From the NCBI RefSeq assembly GCF_900106775.1, contig NZ_FNNQ01000004.1:124001-188000 (forward strand): DNA of 64,000 bases, written 5' to 3'. A model generated the notes under the pieces. It saw nothing but the letters and a program-made list of their open reading frames with translations. It had not been told where the DNA came from and did not search any database. Position 1 is the first letter of the stretch; every line of letters starts with the position of its first letter. This DNA comes from Marininema mesophilum. GTDB lineage: Bacteria > Bacillota > Bacilli > Thermoactinomycetales > DSM-45169. Both the position numbers and the translations under genes were made by a program. This document shows positions 1 through 8,080 of the stretch, in pieces.

Positions 1-1
1 G

Positions 2-727
2 GTGAGTCACGTGGTAAAACAGGAGCACATCCTAGTGGTGGATGATGAGGACCGTATTCGCCGCTTGTTACGGATGTATCTCGAGCGCGAAGGATATCGC
101 ATCGATGAGGCTGAAGACGGTGAAGAGGCGATGGTCAAGGCACTGGAAACGGATTACGACTTGATTCTACTTGACTTGATGTTACCTGGAGTGGACGGAT
201 TGGATGTGGTTCGAGAGCTCCGTAATAAAAAAGCAACCCCGGTGATTATGTTAACCGCTCGGGGAGAAGAAAGTAATCGTGTGGAGGGCTTCGAAGCGGG
301 GACCGATGATTACATCGTAAAACCCTTTAGCCCTCGAGAATTAGTTCATCGAGTAAAAGCTGTACTTCGGCGAGCATCGGCGACCGCTTTTCTTTCAACA
401 GAGACGGAGACGCACAATGTTATTGTCTTTCCTGAGCTAACCATCGACCATGATGCTCATGAGGTGAGAGCAGGGGGGCGGGAAGTGTCATTGACGCCAA
501 AGGAGTACGAACTTCTTCATTACTTGGCAACCTCACCGGATAAAGTTTTTACACGGGAAGAGCTACTCAGAGATGTGTGGAATTATGAGTTTTTCGGCGA
601 TCTTCGGACGGTTGATACCCATATTAAACGCCTACGTGAAAAGCTGAATCGTGTCTCTGCTGATGCAGCTTCCATGATCAATACGGTTTGGGGTGTAGGG
701 TACAAGCTCGAGGTGCCTAAAGAGTGA
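2..727 (+). CDS. resD: Response regulator ResD (OmpR family)
   Basis: DNA-binding response regulator of the ResDE system, which in Bacillus controls aerobic/anaerobic respiration genes. The receiver domain (about residues 8-125) has the acidic pair D14/D15, phospho-acceptor D58 in LILLDLMLP and the switch lysine in IVKPFSP. A winged-helix output domain follows (about 145-235), ending in VWGVGYKLEV. The 241 aa length matches Bacillus ResD (about 240), and the sequence is very close to what I know of that protein. The start is a GTG at base 2, so the ribosome binding site lies outside the window and a slightly different start cannot be excluded. The 3' end overlaps the resE start (GTGA), implying translational coupling. 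Confidence 0.93.
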   Translation: MSHVVKQEHILVVDDEDRIRRLLRMYLEREGYRIDEAEDGEEAMVKALETDYDLILLDLMLPGVDGLDVVRELRNKKATPVIMLTARGEESNRVEGFEAGTDDYIVKPFSPRELVHRVKAVLRRASATAFLSTETETHNVIVFPELTIDHDAHEVRAGGREVSLTPKEYELLHYLATSPDKVFTREELLRDVWNYEFFGDLRTVDTHIKRLREKLNRVSADAASMINTVWGVGYKLEVPKE

Positions 728-2556
728 TTTTACGCAGTGTCGTCGGAAAACTTTGGCTGACAATCATCGTTTTGGTTACGGCTGTATTGTTGGTGCTATC
801 TCTCTTTTTGACTGAGCAGATCATGGAAACCTATTATCAAGCCGAGCTACATAGCCTTGATCAATTAGCTGTTCAAGTGAAGGAGACCCTCGAAAAATCT
901 TCAAAGGACGATCAAAAGGAGTATCTCCGCTCCGTGCTAAAAGTAGCGGACTTGTATGATACGTATATGATTGTGCTTGGCCCCAATGGCTCTGTAAAGC
1001 CGGCAGATGTCTCTCCCAATGTTCCAGATCTCCCCTGGCAGGATATATTAGAGCAAACAGAGATCGATCAAGTGTTTGGTGGTAAAAAGCAAGTCCTGCG
1101 TGGACGCGTCATGGTAGGGGAGAAGGGGAAAGCCACCTTCCCCCTTTTTAAAAATGAAATTATGATGGTTGCCTACCCCTTGAAAAATAAACAAGGGAAG
1201 GTAAATGGTGCGGTCGTGCTTTACCGTACCCAGGAACAGCTATCTGAGAGTCAAATTAAGAAGCTCATTTTCTACTCTGCCTTAATCGGAATCTTCCTTA
1301 CAACGATTTTTGCTTTTTTCCTATCTTCTCGGATCACCCAGCCCTTGATCCAGATGAAAAAGGCGGCAGAACGAATGGCTAAGGGTCAGTTTTCCACACG
1401 AATCCCTGTCCGTTCCCATGAACGAGATGAAATTGGCGACCTCTCTGTAGCCTTTAACCGAATGGCGGCTCAATTGGAAGAATCGATCCATGCTCTCTCC
1501 CAGGAAAAAGAACAACTCGCTAGTATCCTGCGCAGTATGGCCGATGGGGTGATCACTATGAATGCCCAGGGACAGGTGATCGTTACCAATCCCCCAGCAA
1601 ATCGGTTGTTAGAGGACTGGGATAGTGATAGTGATGAGGGTGAAGAATCATCTAAACGGGGATTGCCCTTCCAGTTAGATGAGATCTTTTTGCAGGTGAT
1701 TGCAGAGGAGAAGGAACTTTTCGGAGATGTAGCCAAGGATGGTCGCACCTGGGCGGTTGTGATGGCCCCTCTCTATGCACGTGGCGATGTAAGTGGAGCT
1801 GTTGCAGTTCTGCGGGATGTGACAGAAGAAAGACGGCTTGATAAACTGCGAACGGACTTTGTGGCCAATGTTTCCCATGAACTACGTACCCCCCTCGCCA
1901 TGCTCCAGGGATACAGCGAGGCCCTCCTCGATGGCTTTGCTCAGACTCCAGAGGAACAGCGAGAGATTGCAACGGTGATTAACGACGAGTCTTTACGAAT
2001 GGGACGATTGGTACGAGAACTCTTGGATTTAGCGCGCATGGAAGCAGGACACATACGCCTGGAGACCGCATCAGTAGATGTTACAGAATTGGGCCGACGC
2101 ATCCTACGTAAATTTCAGGCCATCGCTCGAGAGCAGGAGGTTACCTTAATCGATAAGATTCCGTCCATATTTGCTGAAGTAATATGGGATGAGGATAAAG
2201 TGGAGCAGGTATTGACGAATCTCGTAGATAATGCGATTCGCCATACACCGAAAGGTGGGAAGGTTACACTAACAATTAACCGGATCGGTGATAAGGCACA
2301 ACTGACCGTAAAGGATACTGGAAGTGGAATACCGGAAGAGGACTTACCCTTTGTCTTTGAACGGTTCTATAAAGCAGACAAAGCACGAACCCGTGGTCAA
2401 TCAGGCGGCACGGGTCTCGGTCTCTCAATTGTTAAACATATTGTAGAAGCCCATGGTGGAACAGTGACAGCGAAGAGTAAACTTGGAGAAGGTACCCGCT
2501 TTGTCGTACAATTGCCTCTTACAGGACCGAAAAAAGTGGAGGATTCCTCTATATGA
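724..2556 (+). CDS. resE: Sensor histidine kinase ResE
   Basis: Membrane sensor kinase paired with ResD. Visible in order: TM1 (about residues 8-28), an extracytoplasmic loop, TM2 (about 180-200), HAMP (about 200-255, after SSRITQPL), a PAS-like segment (about 265-370), the HisKA motif VSHELRTPL with phospho-acceptor H385, and a HATPase_c domain with N-box DNAIRH, DTGSGIPEED and GTGLGLSIVKHI. The 610 aa length fits ResE (about 590). The GTG start overlaps the resD stop and a terminator hairpin follows directly, so the pair ends one transcript. The signal sensed cannot be read from the sequence. Confidence 0.93.
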   Translation: MILRSVVGKLWLTIIVLVTAVLLVLSLFLTEQIMETYYQAELHSLDQLAVQVKETLEKSSKDDQKEYLRSVLKVADLYDTYMIVLGPNGSVKPADVSPNVPDLPWQDILEQTEIDQVFGGKKQVLRGRVMVGEKGKATFPLFKNEIMMVAYPLKNKQGKVNGAVVLYRTQEQLSESQIKKLIFYSALIGIFLTTIFAFFLSSRITQPLIQMKKAAERMAKGQFSTRIPVRSHERDEIGDLSVAFNRMAAQLEESIHALSQEKEQLASILRSMADGVITMNAQGQVIVTNPPANRLLEDWDSDSDEGEESSKRGLPFQLDEIFLQVIAEEKELFGDVAKDGRTWAVVMAPLYARGDVSGAVAVLRDVTEERRLDKLRTDFVANVSHELRTPLAMLQGYSEALLDGFAQTPEEQREIATVINDESLRMGRLVRELLDLARMEAGHIRLETASVDVTELGRRILRKFQAIAREQEVTLIDKIPSIFAEVIWDEDKVEQVLTNLVDNAIRHTPKGGKVTLTINRIGDKAQLTVKDTGSGIPEEDLPFVFERFYKADKARTRGQSGGTGLGLSIVKHIVEAHGGTVTAKSKLGEGTRFVVQLPLTGPKKVEDSSI

Positions 2557-2557
2557 T

Positions 2558-2595
2558 AAAAAGATCTGATCAGAGACAATGATCAGATCTTTTTA
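2558..2595 (+). terminator. Terminator after resE
   Basis: Inverted repeat AAAAGATCTGATCA / TGATCAGATCTTTTT with a 7-nt loop, ending in a T run just after the resE stop. Confidence 0.9.
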
Positions 2596-2742
2596 CTGTT
2601 TGCTTAGGTTCGAGGAGAGAGGCTCATTAACTATAACTAAGGGTGGATTTTTTATGGTAGGGACGTGAACCAAGATCAAATTATGAGTGTCAGAATAAAC
2701 TATAGGAAAATATGATGCATGGATATGAAGGAGAAGTAGTTA

Positions 2743-3546
2743 ATGTTGAACAAACCGAGAAAAATGCCCAAACTGCTTGTTATTTCTGTACCTAAGAGCG
2801 GGACACACCTCCTTCTCCAGTTAACGATGGGTATCCCTGGGATGGAAATGCTCCAAAAGTACAACCCATGGTGTTATGAAACGGATCTATCACTCCTGCG
2901 AAACATGAAAAGTGGGCAAGTAGCTCTCTCTCACTTCTCGTACTCCTCACGCTATCTACCCCTTTTTAGAAGATTAGGCATCAAACCGATCTTTATTAGT
3001 CGAGATCCGCGGGATATAGCCGTCTCATTGACTCATTTTATGATGAAACCAAGTCCCATCTTCGGAGTGAAACAAAATTATCGCCACCACATGTTTAAGT
3101 ACATGCATCATCTTCCCAACCAAGAACAGCGATTGCTTGCTATTATCCAAGGTGTCCGTCCCACCCGTCCCCAGATCGTGCGCTTTGGCAAATGTGGTTG
3201 GCCAAGCCTTACTGAATATACTTCAGCTAACTATCAATGGTTAGGTAAACCGGGAATACACTCGGTAACTTTTGAAGAGATGGTGCGCAACTCCCAATCC
3301 CGTACACGCGCTGTGAAGAGGATTGTTGAGTATATTTGGGGAGGAGGAGTGCCACTTCCCTTTTCTAAAGTGGTCATGGCTCGTAGGATGATACAGAACA
3401 TCAAACCTTCCCAATCTACCACCTTCCGCAACGGACGCATCGGGAACTGGCGTACCGAATTTACCCCCCGCGTGAAGAAAGCTTTTAAAAAAGAGACAGG
3501 AGATCTTTTACAACGCCTAGGGTATGAGAAGAATGCTCGGTGGTAG
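2743..3546 (+). CDS. Sulfotransferase-family protein
   Basis: Predicted cytosolic PAPS-dependent sulfotransferase (Sulfotransfer_1 fold), 267 aa. The 5'-phosphosulfate loop is PKSGTH at residues 17-22. The 3'-phosphate-binding element is ISRDPRDIAVSLTHF near residues 85-99. The C-terminal NGRIGNWRTEF resembles the family's RKGxxGxWK nucleotide-binding motif. The start ATG follows GAAGGAGAAG. It stands alone between the resE terminator and a gene desert. The acceptor (carbohydrate, lipid, small molecule or peptide) cannot be predicted. Such enzymes are uncommon in Bacillales cores, so acquisition is likely (inference). Confidence 0.8.
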   Translation: MLNKPRKMPKLLVISVPKSGTHLLLQLTMGIPGMEMLQKYNPWCYETDLSLLRNMKSGQVALSHFSYSSRYLPLFRRLGIKPIFISRDPRDIAVSLTHFMMKPSPIFGVKQNYRHHMFKYMHHLPNQEQRLLAIIQGVRPTRPQIVRFGKCGWPSLTEYTSANYQWLGKPGIHSVTFEEMVRNSQSRTRAVKRIVEYIWGGGVPLPFSKVVMARRMIQNIKPSQSTTFRNGRIGNWRTEFTPRVKKAFKKETGDLLQRLGYEKNARW

Positions 3547-4092
3547 GCTGAGCTAATGGCTGCCTGAAGTGATTTACTGACTAGATGACTATAGGTAGCC
3601 TATTAAATTTTTTCAGTATGGTGTGATGGCTCATCAGTTCAGACAGTCAAACAGTCAAACACCTCTACTACAGGGTAGTAACTCATGAAAGGCGGGTCAT
3701 AATACGTAATGGTGAGGATATTCGTTGGATACCCTTCCAGTTAATTATTGGTGTAGAGGATCTCTATGAAGATTGAAGAAGGTCACAGAGTTAATATCCT
3801 GTGGCCTCATTTCATGTCCTCTTCGATAACCAATGAGTTTAACACAAATGTGTTGTGTAAAACTCAGTAAAAAGCAGCCATCCCTTGGTATGACTGGGGT
3901 GGCGGTTTTTTTGTTGGGGGAAAATCAACCACCCATTTGACATATTGTACGAAAAAATACGATAGTTAAACAATGAGGATGAGTTAGTTGATAAAATAAG
4001 TATTAAGTCAAGATTAGTTACAATTCTAATATTTTCACACCGGAAATCGCTTTTTTACAGAATTGCTGTTGAAAGTAATTGGAGGAGCATCC
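3547..4092 (+). other. Intergenic stretch without a clear gene
   Basis: A hairpin (GGCTGCCT at 3558-3565 with AGGTAGCC at 3593-3600) before an AT-rich tract may terminate the sulfotransferase gene. A short open stretch at about 3692-3775 reads like protein (it contains NGEDIRWIPFQLIIG) but has no convincing start and no recognisable family. The rest is AT-rich and I see no gene in it. Confidence 0.4.
3874..3912 (+). terminator. Orphan rho-independent terminator
   Basis: GCAGCCATCCC pairs with GGGGTGGCGG across an 11-nt loop and is followed by seven T. No intact gene lies just upstream, so it may be left over from a lost gene. Confidence 0.7.
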
Positions 4093-4569
4093 ATGATAAA
4101 TCTGGTTCGAATGAACGAAGAACAATATAAAAGGTTCTTCGAAGAGACAATCAGAGAGTATGCCGAAGAAAATGCAAAGGAAGGCAGATGGACACCATCA
4201 GAATCGATTGAACGAGCGACCAAAGAAACAAATGAACTATTACCTAAAGGGATTCAAACGAATGGACATTTTCTGTGTTCATTGCATCACGAAGTAGTAG
4301 GTGCAATAGGCACGGTTTGGTATGCAGTCAAAGAAAACAAGGGCGAGAAATCAGCTTTTATATACAGCATTCAGATATACGAAGAATTTCAAGGTAAGGG
4401 ATATGGAAAGCAGGCACTTATTGCACTTGAAACTGACCTTGCCTCGATGAATGTAAGTTCAATCGGGTTACATGTTTTCGGGCACAACAAACGTGCGTAT
4501 CAGTTATATATCAAGATGGGGTATATTCCAACAAGCATTAAGATGAAAAAACATCTCAGAAGCAAGTGA
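4093..4569 (+). CDS. GNAT-family N-acetyltransferase
   Basis: A 158-aa acetyl-CoA-dependent acetyltransferase. GNAT motif A is visible as YEEFQGKGYGKQAL, followed by the motif B region SIGLHVFGHNKRAYQLYIKMGY, where the N-x-x-A-x-x-L-Y-x-K-x-G-Y pattern is typical. ATG 4093 is chosen over upstream in-frame alternatives because GGAGGAGC precedes it. Substrate unknown; antibiotic or metabolite acetylation are both possible. A monocistronic gene in an accessory region. Confidence 0.85.
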   Translation: MINLVRMNEEQYKRFFEETIREYAEENAKEGRWTPSESIERATKETNELLPKGIQTNGHFLCSLHHEVVGAIGTVWYAVKENKGEKSAFIYSIQIYEEFQGKGYGKQALIALETDLASMNVSSIGLHVFGHNKRAYQLYIKMGYIPTSIKMKKHLRSK

Positions 4570-5067
4570 AAACTAACTAGTATCTCGTTTTACTAGAATG
4601 ATAGAAATTTAGGATGTTATTTATATAAAATACTCAGATAAATGGTATCTAAGACCGAAATCGGGTGAAATTTTAAGGGAAATAATGTATTGTGGGGGAC
4701 AAAATAAACTGATAAATTGGCCTAGAACCAGCAACTGACGGGCAACTAACTAGTAATTGTTACAAATGTTACAGATGTTACACTTTTTGCGATCAATAAT
4801 ATTCGCGTTTATACTGGGAGCAAGACCCTAGTGGGTACTCTCTCAACCTTATATTTATCGTCGATATTGAAGGAGTAGCGGTTACGACCTCGCTGCTCTA
4901 TTTTTATGGATTGAAAAGCCCCATCCAATCTCCAATCCTCTTACCTCCGTCGGCTTAGAAAGGCGGAGAGAAGGGCTTTATTTGTGAATCCGAACGAAAA
5001 AAACGTTGGCCAACACTTTTCAACATAGCAGCTCTTTGGATCGTTCGTTTTTGAGAAACAACTCAAA
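4570..5067 (+). other. Non-coding stretch with two hairpins
   Basis: No credible gene. A hairpin GAGTAGCG / CGCTGCTC at 4873-4898 precedes TATTTTTAT and is terminator-like. A nested stem (AAAGCCC 4915-4921 with GGGCTTT 4973-4979, inner CTCCG 4945-4949 with CGGAG 4964-4968) follows. Both could be terminators of genes no longer present. Confidence 0.45.
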
Positions 5068-5090
5068 TAAAAAAGCGACCACTGGCCGCT
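5068..5090 (-). terminator. Terminator of the decayed small minus-strand gene
   Basis: On the minus strand AGCGGCC-AGT-GGTCGCT followed by six T, starting 4 nt after the reading frame at 5094-5275 ends. The spacing supports that frame having been a real gene. Confidence 0.7.
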
Positions 5091-5093
5091 TGG

Positions 5094-5275
5094 TCACCGA
5101 CTTTCCATCAGTTCGTTGGCCACTTTCCAGATGCGTTTCTGGAGAGCTGGACGACCACCCATATGAATCGCGATATCTAACAGCTCATAGTACTTAGAAA
5201 GACTGCTTGCTCGAGCTGATCGTACAGCTCCTTATAGTCGATTTTATTTTTCAAGTGGTACCACCACCCGATCAT
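5094..5275 (-). pseudogene. Frameshifted small gene of unknown function
   Basis: From an ATG at 5275 the minus strand reads MIGWWYHLKNK, then KELYDQLEQA. It then shifts frame near 5200 and continues as SKYYELLDIAIHMGG, RPALQKRIWKVANELMESR and a stop at 5094. Both halves look like one soluble, charged, helical protein of about 60 aa, and a terminator follows the second half. The family is not recognised. A one-base indel or a sequencing error would explain the break. Confidence 0.5.
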
Positions 5276-5327
5276 TTGTTCTCATTATACAGGATGCATC
5301 CTGCACAGAAGGGCAGTATTTTATAAG

Positions 5328-5358
5328 AACACCCCCCTTTTCAGAAAAGGGGGGTGTT
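5328..5358 (-). terminator. Terminator downstream of the pore-forming toxin gene
   Basis: A strong GC-rich stem AACACCCCCCTTTT / AAAAGGGGGGTGTT lies 48 bp beyond the stop codon of the minus-strand toxin gene. The T run is weak on the minus strand, but position and stem strength fit a terminator. Confidence 0.7.
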
Positions 5359-5405
5359 GAAAGGTCTTTATCTGTGAAAGTCATGCTACCTGTTTTTCGA
5401 AATTA

Positions 5406-6455
5406 TTAAATATGGGAGCCTGGTGTCAAGGGGAAATACATTTCATCATCATTATATTGATATTGCTTTTTAGCCAAATCTCCAAGCTCAGAGAAATCTT
5501 TCATCAGTTGACTCAAACCAGATCCAGGTATAATGGTATAAGTGGATTTTAACTGATACCCTGCTCCTCTATAGACGGGATATTTATAATCTGGATTATT
5601 AACTGCTGGAGAAGTAAAAGACTCAGATGTGGTTTTTTGATCCGTAACTGAAATGTTGTGTTGATAGGTTTCCGTTAGAGAAGAACTTATTTCTTCAGTA
5701 GCTTGAGCTACACCTGGCACACCTTCTTGAACAGAAAATTTATATCCAACTGTGAATGCAAAACTAAACATATCCGAAGTTTGTACACCATGTGTAATAT
5801 CTTCCTTAAAATTATACGTTACTGCTTTGTCAGCCGTGCTTGTTTTAACTAAGTTAAATTGTGTCTCTCTTTTTAGCTTGGATGTTCCATCAAAAGCTTT
5901 ACTCCAAGCAAAGGCTGCTCCATATTTTTTTACCATCTCTTCTTCGCCAATAGCTATTCTTACAGCATTTAAAGGAGAAGGATGTAATTTGAGCGTCTCA
6001 GGATCATAGAGTCCCATTTCTACGTTTCCATCGGGTTTTTTCTCCAAATAATATTTACCAGTTATTGTACCGTCCTTGTCTGAATTAATAGAACCTTCAC
6101 CATCAAAGTATAGGATATTTCCAATCTCCGCCGATTCGGTTGTCGTATTTCCTTTTTGCGGTGCAGGCGCATAGGGATCTGCTGATAATGTAGGGTAATT
6201 AGCCGCATACTCACTAGTACCATCTTCAGCTGACATAGGTATTTTACTATCACTTTTTTGTTTATTACTATCACTATATACCGGTGTTTTCTTACCGTCT
6301 TTTACTAGATACCCTTGAATATACTTTTCGGGTAATTTCCCCTTACCATCTTGTGCAGCAAAGGCTTTTGAGCTCGCTCCGGCACTCACACTAGCAGCAA
6401 GCAGTAAAGCCAGCGCACCAGTAAACACTTTTCTTTTTACATTTTGCACGATCAT
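5406..6455 (-). CDS. Secreted aerolysin-like (ETX/MTX2 family) pore-forming toxin
   Basis: A 349-aa protein with a Sec signal peptide (KRKVF, then the hydrophobic run ALALLLAASVSAG, likely cut after KAFA). The mature chain is beta-rich. About residues 185-330 show alternating Ser/Thr-rich strands such as YKFSVQEGVPG, EEISSSLTETYQHNISV and TTSESFTSPA, typical of the ETX/MTX2 insertion loop and stem of aerolysin-like toxins. Family members include epsilon toxin and mosquitocidal Mtx2. The start ATG 6455 has GGGAGAG upstream. The gene is monocistronic with its own terminator. The low-GC surroundings and phage and decayed genes nearby suggest acquisition. Target cells are unknown; insect activity is inferred from the family and from the Tc island in the same window. 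Confidence 0.75.
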   Translation of the reverse strand: MIVQNVKRKVFTGALALLLAASVSAGASSKAFAAQDGKGKLPEKYIQGYLVKDGKKTPVYSDSNKQKSDSKIPMSAEDGTSEYAANYPTLSADPYAPAPQKGNTTTESAEIGNILYFDGEGSINSDKDGTITGKYYLEKKPDGNVEMGLYDPETLKLHPSPLNAVRIAIGEEEMVKKYGAAFAWSKAFDGTSKLKRETQFNLVKTSTADKAVTYNFKEDITHGVQTSDMFSFAFTVGYKFSVQEGVPGVAQATEEISSSLTETYQHNISVTDQKTTSESFTSPAVNNPDYKYPVYRGAGYQLKSTYTIIPGSGLSQLMKDFSELGDLAKKQYQYNDDEMYFPLTPGSHI

Positions 6456-6764
6456 CTCTCCCTTTATTTTTTTGTCCTCCCTCTCTCTATATAAAATAAA
6501 TTTAATAGATTACGGCATAATTTTCAATCTGTAATTAATGGTATTCTAGTAATTATATTCGTTTTATCCCAAAAGAGTAATATTCACCCTTCAATACCAA
6601 AAAAAGAAGGCCTTGATAAGGCCCCAATTAAAGTTGGAGTACCATTTACAGTGTACACCATGCAAGTAGTAAAATTTGTATCTGTTTTGAGGAACATATG
6701 CGAAACAACTTAAACAAGAGACCCTTCCTGAGAGACCGACCGGTCCCAAAGTGTTTGCTTGAAT

Positions 6765-6806
6765 AAGGCAACAATCCCTTATGTACCAAGGGTTGGCGGC
6801 CTTTTT
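6765..6806 (+). terminator. Orphan terminator-like hairpin
   Basis: AAGGC...CAATCCCTT pairs with AAGGGTTG...GCCTT, followed by T residues. No gene ends just before it on the plus strand. Confidence 0.55.
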
Positions 6807-6962
6807 GCATAGAAAATGTATTGGAAATCAATAGGTTACGTAACAGAGTGTGTCGATCACAAACGTCCGAAAACCTTGATATAACTGGGATTACATTGGT
6901 TTTAACGGCAAGGTTACGTAGCCGCCGTTATGTAACGTTATATACGTACCCACACACAAAAA

Positions 6963-6991
6963 AACGGACTGTATGCCTTATACAGTCCGTT
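6963..6991. terminator. Hairpin, first of a related pair
   Basis: Perfect stem AACGGACTGTAT / ATACAGTCCGTT with a 5-nt loop. It resembles the hairpin at 7126-7161 in sequence. Confidence 0.6.
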
Positions 6992-7125
6992 AAAGCAATC
7001 AAATGAGTTTATTACCTAAGTGGTCCTTTAGAGTGCCACATTAAGTTACTATATGCTATTGGTAAAAAAAAGCTTGGGTGCGTTGCTAGCAACGATGAAA
7101 CAAAAAAGTGGATCCTCACTCGCAC

Positions 7126-7161
7126 AAAAACGGGACTGCATAGAGTTTGCAGTCCCGTTTT
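7126..7161. terminator. Hairpin between toxin region and small secreted protein gene
   Basis: Stem AAAACGGGACTGCA / TGCAGTCCCGTTTT with a 7-nt loop. It is A-rich on one side and T-rich on the other, so it can act on either strand. It lies 74 bp beyond the 3' end of the minus-strand gene at 7235-7558. Confidence 0.7.
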
Positions 7162-7234
7162 CGAGAATATATGTGGCTACCGGACACCTTATTCTTTACA
7201 CCCTACACGTTGCTCAGAATCTACGTATGTTCGT

Positions 7235-7558
7235 TTAGCAATAATAGTTAATTTCAGTAATGATTTCATTCGCCGTCCTTTTAGCGTCTCCCCACCAATT
7301 TTGGGATTCATATTCAAGTCGATCCCGAACTATGTAAGGATAGTCGGACGGTTCTGTGATCCCCGCTGAGTAAAGAAGATCTTTTGCATCTTGGACTGAA
7401 TTGGAACATTTACCCCATTTACTCTTAGCTACTAGGGGTGATTTCGTCATATGATCATTGGTAGGAGTACTGGCCTCACTCACTCCGCTCCCTAGTAGCG
7501 AAAAGCCAAGTAATAACGTGAACATCATCGTGATCTTTCGAAGGTTTAACCCATTCAT
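7235..7558 (-). CDS. Small secreted protein of unknown function
   Basis: 107 aa with a clear Sec signal (LRKITMMFTLLLGFSLLG, cleavage likely near SEA/S). The mature part of about 78 aa is hydrophilic with exactly two cysteines (in KWGKCSN and at the very C-terminus), suggesting one disulfide. The middle reads SVQDAKDLLYSAGI and the end ANEIITEINYYC. The start at 7558 is backed by GAGGAGG eight bases upstream. No family recognised. A secreted effector, inhibitor or bacteriocin-like peptide are possibilities only. Confidence 0.7.
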   Translation of the reverse strand: MNGLNLRKITMMFTLLLGFSLLGSGVSEASTPTNDHMTKSPLVAKSKWGKCSNSVQDAKDLLYSAGITEPSDYPYIVRDRLEYESQNWWGDAKRTANEIITEINYYC

Positions 7559-7774
7559 GTTATTGCCTCCTCAATTATTTTGATCTTACAAACTTAGTAT
7601 ATTACTTATATAAAAAGAAAAAAAGAAGGAATTTCATCCTTTATTATTCGTTTAGTAAATACAGGTAGAATATTATTTTATAATAAAAGAACTATTATAA
7701 TTGTAAACGACTACTAAGAGTCATCTTAATCAACCGGAGCACATGGAAGATTACTAGTGGTGAGGTGCTGAACC

Positions 7775-7885
7775 ATGGCCAGGGCACGTAGCCCGAAAGC
7801 CTTTGAGATATGGAAAGTGTATAATGGAGAGATTACTAATCGGAAGATTGGGTTTCACCGATTTTTTGGATATCCCAATTCATAA
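7775..7885 (+). pseudogene. Remnant of phage terminase small subunit
   Basis: A 36-codon frame after GTGAGGTG reads MARARSPKAFEIWKVYNGEI, then TNRKIG. This matches the opening of PBSX/SPP1-type terminase small subunits of Gram-positive phages, whose N-terminal helix-turn-helix begins with M-A-R-x-R-S-P and K-A-F/Y-x-W-K. It lacks three residues after RSP that are usual in the family, runs out of the family pattern after TNRKIG and stops. Only a relic of a prophage packaging gene remains. No other phage gene is visible nearby. Confidence 0.55.
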
Positions 7886-8006
7886 TTAATCACACCTCGA
7901 TATCATACGGATCGATATGAATATCTTAACCAATTTGCAATTTTAACTCAAATCACTCAATTAAAAATAATTTGCTTCTAATCGTACCTTATCGAAGATC
8001 AAATCT

Positions 8007-8037
8007 AAAAAGCTCCCGTGATGATGGGAGCTTTTTG
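8007..8037. terminator. Bidirectional terminator
   Basis: AAAAGCTCCC / GGGAGCTTTTT with a 9-nt loop. It lies 44 bp past the stop of the minus-strand SDR gene. Confidence 0.85.
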
Positions 8038-8080
8038 GTATATCGCATATTTATCTCCATCGCCATCAATCCCACAAACC

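Larger units (their letters stand above)
6456..7234 (+). other. Gene-free stretch with several hairpins
   Basis: About 780 bp without a convincing gene. It contains the toxin gene leader, a small palindrome GGCCTTGATAAGGCC near 6610, three terminator-like hairpins (listed separately) and two copies of GGTTACGTA (about 6835 and 6911), the second beside ATGTAACG in inverted orientation. Short open frames here are not supported by ribosome binding sites. Confidence 0.4.

Noticed and set aside
1321..1972. Open frames on the minus strand inside resE
   Set aside because: No ribosome binding sites and no protein-like pattern; they are antisense shadows of a strongly conserved kinase gene.
5006..5197. 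63-codon plus-strand ORF
   Set aside because: It lies opposite the decayed minus-strand gene and its terminator and has no family features.
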